A stretch of DNA of 64,000 nt. Source: Reclinomonas americana ATCC 50394. Taxonomy: Eukaryota; Jakobida; Jakobea; Jakobida. Position 1 is the stretch's first letter. Each line of letters opens with the position of its first letter. A program made the position numbers and the translations under genes. Shown here piece after piece: positions 12,102 through 22,431 of this stretch. Under the pieces are notes generated by a model. It saw nothing but the letters and a program-made list of their open reading frames with translations, ran no database searches and was not told the DNA's origin. The stretch covers positions 10,679-74,678 of the forward strand of contig PS015097.1 in NCBI GenBank assembly GCA_048213135.1, written 5' to 3'.

Positions 12102-14359
12102 ATGCGGTCGCCATCGTCGCCGCCCTCGTCGTCTTCCGCGCGGCACACTCCGCCTGCGCTTGTTGTGATGCGTGCTGGAGGCTCGATCAATGACGGAGGC
12201 ACTGCTGGTGATGTTGAGCGGAGACTGGCATTCGACGACAGTGATGAGTTGCAGGTGTTGGAGACGGATCGTCTGTTGTCGTCGCCACTGGCGCATGATG
12301 ATGAGCAGCATCAGCAGCAGCATGTGGCGGGTAGTGCGGCACGTGCTGCTGCTCCTCATCAGCATCACTTGAAGCCGCCTCCTGCGCATGGGCAGCGGTC
12401 GTATGGGAGCACGGGATCGATTGGACTCGGGCATGCTCCGCTGGAGGTGGGCGACGGCGATGATGATGATGAGCGGTCAGTGACGCCACCACTGGATCGC
12501 GGAGATGGGGATTCGGCGGGACCGTTGCGTCTTTTGTTTCACGTGCATGTGCGGATGTGATATCGGAGGAATGAGAGAGTGATCATGGGTATGCGCAGAC
12601 CGGGCTCGGAGAATAGAGCAGCACGAGGGCAGGGCCGCTTTGCCACAGTTGACGATGTGGTGGTGCGCAAGCCGTACACGCCGAATTCCAAGCAGCCGAT
12701 GTTTCATCGTGTCAAGGTGCGCGCGGTAGTTGTCCGCGCTGTTCTGCGCGTGGTTTTTTCTTCTCACCACGGCAGTGTGTGTGTGCGCAGTACTATGGCA
12801 AGCTGGCGTCGCATGCGGCGTTCCACTCCGACACGAGTATGGCGTCGAAAGACGGCGACAGCCTGATCATGCCGCTGCACATCATGAGACCACCGCCGCA
12901 TGTGTTGCCGTCGGAGATGTTTCTGGTGCAGAGTCCGTTTGTGGCGCCGTCGACAGACGGGAAGCAGGGCTCCATCGCCATCATCTTCTCCATCTGGAAC
13001 ACCATGGTCGGTTCCACCATTCTGTCGATGCCGTGGGCGTTTGCGCAGAGCGGTCTGTTGATGGGCATTGGCATCTTTTTCCTGATCTTGGCCGTCGCGT
13101 ACTACACCGCCACGCTGATTCTGCGGCACGGCGACAACAAGCACGACTTCAGCGAGGTGTGCGTGGAGTACATTGGCCAGTGGACGCAAGTGGTCACGCT
13201 GTCGCTGAGCTCGGCGGTGCTACTGGGTGCCAGTTGCGTGCCGCCGCTGACATTCGCATCTCAGGAAAGCAACGTCAACTCATGTCGTGTCGTGTGTGTT
13301 TCCGTGGTGGCAGCCATTGTGTATCACGTAATCATGTCGCAGACGTTCTACTCGGTGATTGTGGCCTTCCGCGACGCCATCCACAGCGATCCGAATGACG
13401 GCTGGTGGACGCCGGCCATTGCCGCCTGCACGGTATTAGTGGTGCTGGTGCCGCTGTTACACATCAAGAAGGTATCGTTCCTGGTCAAGTTCAACTCGTT
13501 CGGCATCCTCTTTGTGATCCTGCTGGTGTCGTTCATCGTGGTGGAGAGCATCATGCACTCCAGCGACGTGATCGACAACAAGCCGCGACCGGAGATCGAG
13601 TTGTACAACAGTTGTGTCTCCTCGCCACCCACCACCGCCTTTGTGCATTCGACACTGATATATCGTCGTGCAGGCCAATGGGCGCACTTGTGCGGTGTGC
13701 TAAGTCTGTCGTTCTTCATTCACAACGGCATCCTGCCAATCATGAAGAATGCGGCGCGGCCGGAGAACAACCGGCGCGATCTGGCGATTGCCTTTGCGCT
13801 CTCGGGTCTCTGCTACTTTATCCCCGGCGCCATTGCGCAGTGGGGCTTCCGTGGCGAGACGATTGAGCAGAACTTTTCGACGCACTTTGGCGCCGACGAC
13901 CTGCTGGCTTTGTGCGCTCGTCTCAGCGTGTTCTTCCAGCTCGGCACCGTGTACCCGCTGCTGGTCTACCTCATCCGCACACAAATCTACGGCTACATTT
14001 TCAAGGACGCATGGCCGAACTGGGGCTGGGTGATTTTGTTGAACGCCGTGGTTCTCGGTAAGTGCCTTGCACGCTGCTTTTTCGAGTGGTGCACGGCGCG
14101 CTAAACGGTAGTCATGCTTGTTGCACACACAGCAACCACCACGTGCTTCAGTGTGTTTTACCCGTACATTGGCACCATTCTGCGGTTCACCGGTGCCTTC
14201 TCCGGTCTCATCTACATGTACGCCTTCCCGGTGGTGGCACACTGGCGGGCCCTGAGGCAAAAGGACCCCAGCAAGCGACCGCCCATGGCGTGGACGTATA
14301 CTCTCGGAACAATAATCATTGGTCTCGGCCTGGCCACGGTGGCCATGCAATTCATCTAA
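12102..14359 (+). CDS. SLC38A9: Lysosomal amino-acid transporter/sensor SLC38A9
   Basis: SLC38A9 is the lysosomal arginine-regulated amino-acid transporter that signals to Rag GTPases and mTORC1. Exons 12102-12523, 12599-12716, 12791-13232, 13314-13610, 13674-14057 and 14133-14359 join without a phase error to about 629 residues. Family landmarks are YYGKLA near the end of the cytosolic N-terminus, IWNTMVGSTILSMPWAFAQSG (TM1), SFFIHNGILPIMKN, PENNRRDLAIAFAL, YPLLVYLIRTQIYG and FYPYIGTILRFTGAFSGL, in the same order as in the human protein. The N-terminus is about 230 residues, His/Gln/Asp-rich and longer than in human. The introns at 12524 and 13233 begin GTTGCGT, and the one at 13611 begins GTTGTGT. 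Membrane topology is about 11 helices by family. Confidence 0.95.
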
Positions 14360-14561
14360 AGCGGTAGATTATCTCTTTCTTTTCTTTCTATTTTCTTTGT
14401 TGTTGCGGCTGCGCTACCTCATGCACACATTCATAAATACGAAGCGTACGTATCATACGATGGTGGTGACGTCGAGGACGGCCGGGCATGACAACGCAAA
14501 GCCGGAGTTCAGCGCGAGACAACACCGCTCACTCCGTGTGCGTGCGTGCGTGTGTGCGAGA

Positions 14562-15865
14562 ATGGGACTCTTGCGGGAGGTGCTCGCCACCGCCAAGGGC
14601 CTCGCCTTTGGCACTGGCATGGTGTGTTTTGTCTGAGTGTGTGTGTGTGCAAGAAGATTCGCGCGATTCACTGTCTCTCGTGTCAAGATGTCCATGTTGT
14701 TCGGGCTGAACGTGTTGCAAGTAGCAAGCTATGCCGCGTACCCGATTCCATCCATGCAGCTTCCGGTGCATCGCTTCAACTCGCGCCTGGCCGAGTTCTT
14801 TTGGTCGATTTACATTCGGTGAGGCCGTGGAGGAGAATCACACACGCAGCTGTCTGTGTGTGTATGTCTGACCTGTGTGTCATGCACGTGTAGATACGCC
14901 AAGCACACGGCCGGCATGCGATTCCGCATCACTGGTGATCGGATTCAACGACTCCCCGATGGAAAGGTAGCAATCTAATCATTCCCTGCCTCTTCATTTG
15001 TGCTAACTGGATGTGCTGCCGTCGCTCGGGGCCAGCCCGAGTCGGCGTTTGTGATTTGCAATCATCGGACGTGGACCGATTGGCTGGTGCTGTTCGTGAT
15101 CGTGCACCGGTACCGCGCTCTGTCATACAGCAAGCTGTTTCTGAAGGACGCGCTGCGATGGTTGCCCGGCGCCGGCATTGGGATGAAGCTTATCGGCTTT
15201 GTGTTTGTCAAGCGCAACTGGGAGCGCGATCGGGCCTCCATCCAGGCGGCCTTCAAGTTCCTCCTGCGGGCGCGGGAGCACGGCATTCCGCTGTGGATGG
15301 TCTCGTTCATCGAGGGAAGCCGACTCACGGCCCGCAAGCTGAAGGCGTCGCAACAGTTTGCGGAGAAGGCCAAGCTGCCGACTCTGAAGCATCTGCTGCT
15401 GCCGCGCCACCGTGGATTCGTGGCGTTGCGTCTCCCTGTGTGTGGGAGAACGAAAGGTGTGACGGCTCCTCACTCACCCACCCCGTCTCTGCAGCTCAAT
15501 GCAGGCACTCGCGGGCAAGCTCGACTCGGTGATCGACGTGACGATTGGCTACCCGACCGACGACGGCAAGGATGCTGGCCACCCGAACCGTGTGCCGTCG
15601 CTCGCCGAGGTGGCCAAGGGACGCGGTAACACCGAGGTGATTAGCAGCACAATTCTTCTCCATCTCTGTCTCCCTCCTCATGCCGACGCACGTGCAGGTG
15701 CACATGCACGTGCGGCGATTTGCCATTCGCGATGTGCCGACCAACGAGCCCGACAAGTTGCCAAAGTGGCTGATGGATCGCTTCCGCGAGAAAGACGAGC
15801 TGCTGGATCGCTTCCAAAAGACCGGCTCGTTCACTGACGATCCTTTCGCGCGCTGGGACCCTTAA
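14562..15865 (+). CDS. 1-acylglycerol-3-phosphate/lysophospholipid acyltransferase (AGPAT3-5/LCLAT1 type)
   Basis: An acyl-CoA-dependent acyltransferase of the PlsC superfamily, probably in the ER. After a hydrophobic N-terminus (LFGLNVLQVASYAAYPIP) come the catalytic HX4D box in NHRTWTDW, the block FVKRNWERDR and the substrate-binding EGSR box in MVSFIEGSRLT, then LLPRHRGF and VIDVTIGYP, and a C-terminal VHMHVRRFAI segment, all in the usual family order. A short first exon (14562-14621) adds 20 residues and joins in frame to ATGTCC at 14688. Translation could instead start at the second exon. The intron at 15425-15494 begins GTTGCGT and restores the conserved GFVASMQAL. Exact acyl acceptor cannot be told from sequence. 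Confidence 0.88.
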
Positions 15866-16262
15866 CATAATCCGCGTGTACAATGGAAAACTACAAAGCT
15901 GCATGATCGATCTTTATGTTTTTTTCTGTGGATAATAGATTACAGAACCACACAACGAGGGCCGGCAGGCGTAAAGAGACACAATAGATGGGGGGAGAAG
16001 AGGGAGCACGGCATGCTAAGGTTGGGGCAGACTAACTTGGAACGACTGACACACCACACCAAAATGACATAACTGAAGAGGGAGGCACAAAGTACAACAA
16101 CAACACAACTCAAACAAGAAACACAAGCACAACAACAAGAACAAGAACACAACACACACACACTCACTAGCTCGCACGCACACTGCGTTTCACGAGCAAG
16201 GACGCTAATGAATACAAGCCACGCACACACGCAACACAAATCGATATGTGTGCGGAGGTCAA
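15866..16262. other. Convergent spacer, ACAACA/CACA-rich
   Basis: Sits between the 3' ends of the acyltransferase (+) and the cyclin (-). It contains simple ACAAC and ACAC repeats at about 16085-16175 and no credible coding frame. Both 3' UTRs and poly(A) sites must lie here. Confidence 0.7.
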
Positions 16263-18173
16263 TCACGGAAGACGGGCCAGGAAATCGCGTTTCTGGGCCT
16301 CGCTGATCAGCAAGTCAAACGACAGCTCATACATCAGCAGCCGTTCGTACGTGGCCACCTCGCTGCGCGGCAACGACGACAGCGCCGAGAAGACTGCCAG
16401 TCCTGTATTGTTCGAAAAACGAGCAACCGAGTTTAGCAAGCGCGCAAGAGGGAGAAGAGGGAAGAGAGATACAACAGGTACCGCACCAGCAGGGCCCGCG
16501 TCCTCCCAGAACTTGAAGGCAACCAGCAGTGCCGTGAGCAACAGCTTGTGCACATTGTGTGGCGTCAGCACCGAGCCACGACGAGCGCACAGGCGTTCCA
16601 GATATATGGCCGCTGCGACAAAGACACAGACACGAGGGTGAGCGAGGGGGAGAGGAGGGCGTAATGACGTATATGGTCAAAAAAACCACAAATCGAACAC
16701 CATACGTGAGACATGTGACACCGACATGGAGAAAAAATGAATCCTGCAGTCACACACAACAAGTCTCGCACTCCGCCAAAAGACACTGCGATTCGCACAC
16801 GCACTCTCACAGACACGCACACACAGATACAAACTAGCACGCACTCCAACACAAGAGCACGCAGGGAGAGAGAGATGCGCGTTGGCAGACAAACACCCCC
16901 GGAGCGCGAACAAATTTCTCCAACGTCACTTGCTCTCTCTTCACCCGCTCTCCTCCCCAAGACACAACTGCCACACACACTTGCCACACAGGCACTCCCT
17001 CATAACAACAACACAACGAAAAAGGCAGAAAAACAAGAAGCGCACAATTCTAAAGCAAAACACGCGCGCGCCAAACAACAAGACACACTCGCTCTCTCTC
17101 CTCTCTTGTTCTCTCTCTGCGTCAGCCACCCACTCACCAGCCACGGCCAGAGAAGGCGAGCAACGCAACGCGCACATCAAGCGCCACTGATACAGTCCCG
17201 GAGACAGCGACGGAATCGCACACGAGTGATACACCGCCAAACGCGCGCGCACATCCGCCGCCGCCGCCGCCGCCACCACCACTAGTGGCGGTGCCTCCAG
17301 TGTGGGTGTAGTCGTCGCCGTCGACGTTGTTGCTGTCACAGGCATGGAGGACTTGACTGTGCGCGCCAGATGCCGACCGAGTCGCCGCAACAGCGACTTA
17401 TCCTCACTGCTCATACGCTCCTCGTCATCGTCGTTGTCAACATCCTCACCGCTCATCAACGACGAGGGCGACATGGGCTCCTCCTCATCATCGTCCACAT
17501 CATACTCCTCCTCGTCATCGTCATCATCGTCGAGCCACGCGGGCAGTGGCGACGACGAGGCCGACGACGACGACGAGGTGAGCGAGAGACGCGAGGGCGA
17601 CACCTGCTGCTGCAGAAAGGCCGCCACTGCCGCATGGCCAGAGAAGGTAAACGAGCGCGGACGACGCGGAGGGTGCGCCACCTGCTCCAACAACACCGTC
17701 TTTGCCGCCACCGCAGCAGCAGCCGCCTCGTCATTGTCGAGCTCGTCGTCGTCCTCCTCTTGCTCCTCCTCCTCGTGCTCCTCCTCCACGTCCTCCAGAA
17801 GCAGTCTCCTCGGCTGTTGCTGCTGTTGCTGATAGGCAGGCGTGCACCGCCAGCTCTGTCGGCGATGATGCGCGGCGGGTTTCGGCAAGTTCTCCAGCGA
17901 CACTGACCGCTGTCGCACACTGACGCCCATGCCACCTCCTGTGCCACTCGTCAGCTCCTTGAGCGGAGGGCGCCAATCCACAGTGGCCTGCTGGTGATGC
18001 TGATGATGACGACGGTGTCTCCGTAATGGCGGCTGCGGCGGCTCATCGTCGTCGTCGTAGATCAGAAAGTGCTGTGGAGATGGTCGATGATGCGCATGGT
18101 GGTGGTGGTGGTGATAGTGGTGGTGATAGTGTGGATGGTGATGCTCCGGCGTCGGCGACAGCACTCGCAACAT
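16263..18173 (-). CDS. PHO80-like cyclin with long acidic/His-rich N-terminus
   Basis: The C-terminal part is a cyclin box of the PHO80/U-type family: IPSLSPGLYQWRLMCALRCS, then AAIYLERLCARRG, then NVHKLLLTALLVAFKFWED, then YERLLMYELSFDLLI. The usual partner of such cyclins is a PHO85/CDK5-like kinase. The three cyclin exons join in frame across introns at about 16611-17143 (over 500 nt, long for this window) and 16405-16480. The upstream half is low complexity: poly-His around 18050-18120, Gln runs, and Glu/Asp runs around 17400-17800. I chose ATG at 18173 because it leaves about 230 bases to the divergent eL28 start. An earlier in-frame ATG at 18377 would leave only about 24. Confidence 0.85.
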
Positions 18174-18400
18174 GCTTCTTGCTTTATCCGGGTCACCGCG
18201 CGCACCACCAGTGACTACAGGTCGCGCGTTCTCGTCGGCCACCTCCACTGACGTCACTCCAAACCGACGCGTAATGGTGCGGTGCCAAAACACAGTCAAA
18301 CACGGCTCCCCGCGCGCGCAGATATGAAAAACACGATGAGGACTGCTCGCGGCCGGCCTTTGTCCTCCCCTTATCAATCACACACAGCAGCACAAAAGAG

Positions 18401-19331
18401 ATGGCGACGCAGGCCGGCCCCGATCTGATCTGGAGCGTGATCAAGAAGAACAACGCGTTCGTCCTGACCCGACGCAATGGCGTGAGCATGGTGCGTGCGT
18501 GTGTGTGTGTAGCGAGTGTTGCATGTCGTGATGTCCGTCGTGCTCACAAGGTGGCTCTTGCGCTTGTTTTTGTAGTCTCGTGAGCAGGGCAACCTGATCA
18601 ACAAGAACTCGTTCAAGCACTCGTTGCGTAGCGGGGGGTGGCGGTGAAGCGGTGGTGGTGTGCGTGGAGAGTGTGCATGTCGCATCAACAACATGCAGCA
18701 CGCCCGCGCGCCCTCTCTCTCTGTGCGCGCTGTCGTTTCGCTCTGCGTGTGCTGCTGTTGTTGTTGTGCATCGGTTCACTCGTCTTTTGACGTGTCTTTG
18801 GTGATTGTGGATGATGGTGATGATGATGGAGTGAGAGTCATGGCGACTGACTGTGAATGATGATTGTGTGCGTGCAGCGCACTCGTGAACCGCCGCGTGG
18901 TCGGTGTGCAGCTGACTGAGAACAACAAGGTTCATACCATTAGTCATGCCCAACCGCTTGTGTGTGTGTGTGTGATTACAGCGACTGATTGCCCTTCCCT
19001 CATTGTAGCTGAAGCTGCTGAAGGCCAGCGCCACCGGCAAGGGCCTGCGCCAGCCGGCCAAGCGCTTCTCGGCCACCGGCCTGCACTCGTCCAACTTCGC
19101 CAAGGTCGCCAAGGCTGTCCTCGGCGCCGTGCACTTCTACCGCTACGACGTGAAGAACGCCGCGCTGGCCCGCGCTGTCAAGCTGCACAAGCTGCAACAG
19201 GTTTGCCTCGCACTCACCCACACACACGCACACTCATAGTATCAGCTTGCCCACCCGCCAACCCGCTGCTGCTGTAGAATCTGAGCCACCGCAAGAAGAA
19301 GGGAGACAAGAAGAAGGCGTCGACTGCTTGA
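18401..19331 (+). CDS. RPL28: 60S ribosomal protein eL28
   Basis: Large-subunit protein of cytosolic ribosomes. Exons 18401-18490, 18576-18622, 18878-18929, 19009-19200 and 19278-19331 join exactly in phase to about 144 residues. Landmarks are LIWSVIKKNNAFVLTRRNG, NLINKNSFKHS, LVNRRVVGVQL and a basic tail HRKKKGDKKK. Intron 2 (18623-18877, 255 nt) begins GTTGCGT, so this donor type is used in a highly expressed housekeeping gene. It shares a short upstream region with the divergent cyclin gene. Confidence 0.94.
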
Positions 19332-19616
19332 GCAGGCGTATGTGCATGTTTGCTGTTTGCGGACTGCTGGGTGCGAGGTGCTTGGACGAGGATGGCAGCG
19401 CAGGGATGTTTCCTTTCGACTCTTTGCAGGGTGGGAAACGCTTGCGCGGTGCGCTTCAACTGGGTGCAACGTGACCGGGAGGATCGTGGACACCATAATG
19501 TGTGTGTGCTGTTTGCGAGAGTGAACTCGATTATGCTGCTACTTTGGGTCTGGGTGTGGGGGGTGGGGTGAAGCACTCCTCTCTCATGCAGCGATTCATT
19601 CTTCGATGATCATCAA
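19332..19616. other. Spacer between convergent genes
   Basis: Nothing coding is supported. It lies between the stop of eL28 (+) and the stop of an unknown membrane protein (-), and is mildly GT-rich near 19495-19570. Confidence 0.6.
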
Positions 19617-19914
19617 AGCCTCGGAGGCACCTGCGGCGGCTGCACGCCATACTCCCTCATCAGCTTCTCCCAGTGCTCCTTGCCGAGGCGACCGTCATTC
19701 GGCACACGGAATCCCATGTACTCGAGCATCGGCGTCGACAGCAGCGAGTGCATAAAGGTGAAGAGCGCCAGAATGAGCACCACACGCAACACGCCCCACA
19801 CCACGGGATGCCGAGTCGCCCACGTCTCCACCACCACCTCCTGCTGCTGCTGCTGCTGCATCTCTGGCACACCATCCTTCACCGGAGCATCAGCAGCAGC
19901 AGCAAGAGCACTAG
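19617..19914 (-). CDS. C-terminal fragment of an unrecognised membrane protein
   Basis: About 98 residues up to a stop near 19617. They comprise an Ala-rich start, a Gln run, one clear transmembrane helix (HPVVWGVLRVVLILALFTFM) and a charged tail (GKEHWEKLMREYGVQ) ending PPRL. The gap at 19915-20506 removes the upstream part. I do not recognise the family. Continuity with the reverse-transcriptase fragment on the other side of the gap is possible in frame but unlikely. Confidence 0.5.
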
Positions 19915-20506
19915 NNNNNNNNNNNNNNNNNNNNNNNNNNNNNNNNNNNNNNNNNNNNNNNNNNNNNNNNNNNNNNNNNNNNNNNNNNNNNNNNNNNNNN
20001 NNNNNNNNNNNNNNNNNNNNNNNNNNNNNNNNNNNNNNNNNNNNNNNNNNNNNNNNNNNNNNNNNNNNNNNNNNNNNNNNNNNNNNNNNNNNNNNNNNNN
20101 NNNNNNNNNNNNNNNNNNNNNNNNNNNNNNNNNNNNNNNNNNNNNNNNNNNNNNNNNNNNNNNNNNNNNNNNNNNNNNNNNNNNNNNNNNNNNNNNNNNN
20201 NNNNNNNNNNNNNNNNNNNNNNNNNNNNNNNNNNNNNNNNNNNNNNNNNNNNNNNNNNNNNNNNNNNNNNNNNNNNNNNNNNNNNNNNNNNNNNNNNNNN
20301 NNNNNNNNNNNNNNNNNNNNNNNNNNNNNNNNNNNNNNNNNNNNNNNNNNNNNNNNNNNNNNNNNNNNNNNNNNNNNNNNNNNNNNNNNNNNNNNNNNNN
20401 NNNNNNNNNNNNNNNNNNNNNNNNNNNNNNNNNNNNNNNNNNNNNNNNNNNNNNNNNNNNNNNNNNNNNNNNNNNNNNNNNNNNNNNNNNNNNNNNNNNN
20501 NNNNNN

Positions 20507-21156
20507 ACAGCCCGAGACCACCTTTCGACAGCGGAGTGTAGAGGAAGGGTGTGCCGGAGTCGTTGTCGAGGCCAAGGCAGAGTCGGATGCTGTCGCGGAT
20601 CTTGCGGTCGAATCTGGGGAGCACGTCCGGCTGAAGCTCCACGGCCGAAATGACAAAGGTGGCCTTGGGGAGGACGAAGCGGCGAACGGCATCCACTTTC
20701 TGGAGCGGCAACAGCGACGACTGCTTGATGGCCTCGGTCGGAGTGAAGAGCTGCTTCTCCAGCATCTCCGCCACTTGCTTCTTCGCCTCACTTGTACGAG
20801 TCGGTGAGTAGAACGGGTAGCCAAGCCAACGATCGCACTCAGTGACAGATGACATGGATCGCAACGCGGTGCCAGCCATCAGCAGCTCGGGATCGAACTC
20901 CTCCGCCACAAAGTTCTGCGCCTGCATTGGACCAGTCGGCTTGTTCCGAGCACGCAGAGCCAACACCAATGACTTCTGCGAGTTGTTGGCGATGCCAGAC
21001 CACACTCAGCCAAGCGCTTGGACAGATCCAGGACCAGCTGCGCCTCACACGAACGGAAGACACCACCACGTGACGATCATCGGCAAAGGCAGAAACACAC
21101 ACACGAATGTCGGAATCACAGAAAGAGTAACCAACACGAAGGGCGCGGGCGCCACG
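20507..21156 (-). pseudogene. Reverse-transcriptase fossil of a non-LTR (R2/LINE-like) retrotransposon
   Basis: On the minus strand the motif AFADDRHV (the YADD-type polymerase box) lies at about 21070-21095. It is followed in a second frame by CEAQLVLDLSKRLAECGL and then in a third frame by NNSQKSLVLALRARNK through VRRFVLPKATFVISA and FLYTPLSKGGLGL. That order is the RT palm-thumb order of non-LTR elements, but two frame changes within about 120 bases break it. Gaps on both sides (19915-20506 and 21157-21892) hide the rest, as expected for a repeat that failed to assemble. Confidence 0.75.
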
Positions 21157-21892
21157 NNNNNNNNNNNNNNNNNNNNNNNNNNNNNNNNNNNNNNNNNNNN
21201 NNNNNNNNNNNNNNNNNNNNNNNNNNNNNNNNNNNNNNNNNNNNNNNNNNNNNNNNNNNNNNNNNNNNNNNNNNNNNNNNNNNNNNNNNNNNNNNNNNNN
21301 NNNNNNNNNNNNNNNNNNNNNNNNNNNNNNNNNNNNNNNNNNNNNNNNNNNNNNNNNNNNNNNNNNNNNNNNNNNNNNNNNNNNNNNNNNNNNNNNNNNN
21401 NNNNNNNNNNNNNNNNNNNNNNNNNNNNNNNNNNNNNNNNNNNNNNNNNNNNNNNNNNNNNNNNNNNNNNNNNNNNNNNNNNNNNNNNNNNNNNNNNNNN
21501 NNNNNNNNNNNNNNNNNNNNNNNNNNNNNNNNNNNNNNNNNNNNNNNNNNNNNNNNNNNNNNNNNNNNNNNNNNNNNNNNNNNNNNNNNNNNNNNNNNNN
21601 NNNNNNNNNNNNNNNNNNNNNNNNNNNNNNNNNNNNNNNNNNNNNNNNNNNNNNNNNNNNNNNNNNNNNNNNNNNNNNNNNNNNNNNNNNNNNNNNNNNN
21701 NNNNNNNNNNNNNNNNNNNNNNNNNNNNNNNNNNNNNNNNNNNNNNNNNNNNNNNNNNNNNNNNNNNNNNNNNNNNNNNNNNNNNNNNNNNNNNNNNNNN
21801 NNNNNNNNNNNNNNNNNNNNNNNNNNNNNNNNNNNNNNNNNNNNNNNNNNNNNNNNNNNNNNNNNNNNNNNNNNNNNNNNNNNNNNNNNNNN
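21157..21892. other. Assembly gap (N)
   Basis: A 736-base run of N between the RT fossil and the USP5 gene. With the gap at 19915-20506 it probably marks a dispersed repeat. Confidence 0.99.
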
Positions 21893-22061
21893 CTGGCTTG
21901 TGACGAGACGGAGAATTGCAGGTGAGCGTGTTGAGAGAGAGAGAAAGAGCGAAAGAGAGTGCGTCTGTGTGCATGTTTGCTTGTTTTGCATTCAGCGTGT
22001 GCGTGTTTGTGTTTGTGTGAACATCTCTCACACTTCACACTCACTCACACTCACACAGAAG

Positions 22062-22398
22062 ATGGACATGGACTTGCTGACTGCAGCGCTCTTTGACGAG
22101 GGTGCCTATGAGGTTCCGCGCGACTTGGACGCGGTCTTCAAGGACGAATGCGTGTGCACATGCGCTGACCAAGTTGCATTCACTGTTGTCTCACTCTCTT
22201 TCTCTCTTGTCTCTCTCTCACTCACTCTGTGTGTGTGTGTGTGTGTTTGCAGGAGTCTGTGGAGGGCGTGTTTGTGTCACTCAAATCGCACGAGGCATAC
22301 TCGATTGAAAAGGCCCGCGAATTCTACGCGCAGACCAATGCACCCTTCTTTGTCAACTTCAAGAAGCGCCTGGTGCAGGTACTTGCACACTTGTCACA

Positions 22399-22431
<33 letters not shown>

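Noticed and set aside
17302-18251. Long + strand Ser/Val/Arg-rich frames opposite the cyclin
   Set aside because: They are antisense shadows of the poly-His, poly-Gln and Asp/Glu stretches of the cyclin N-terminus.
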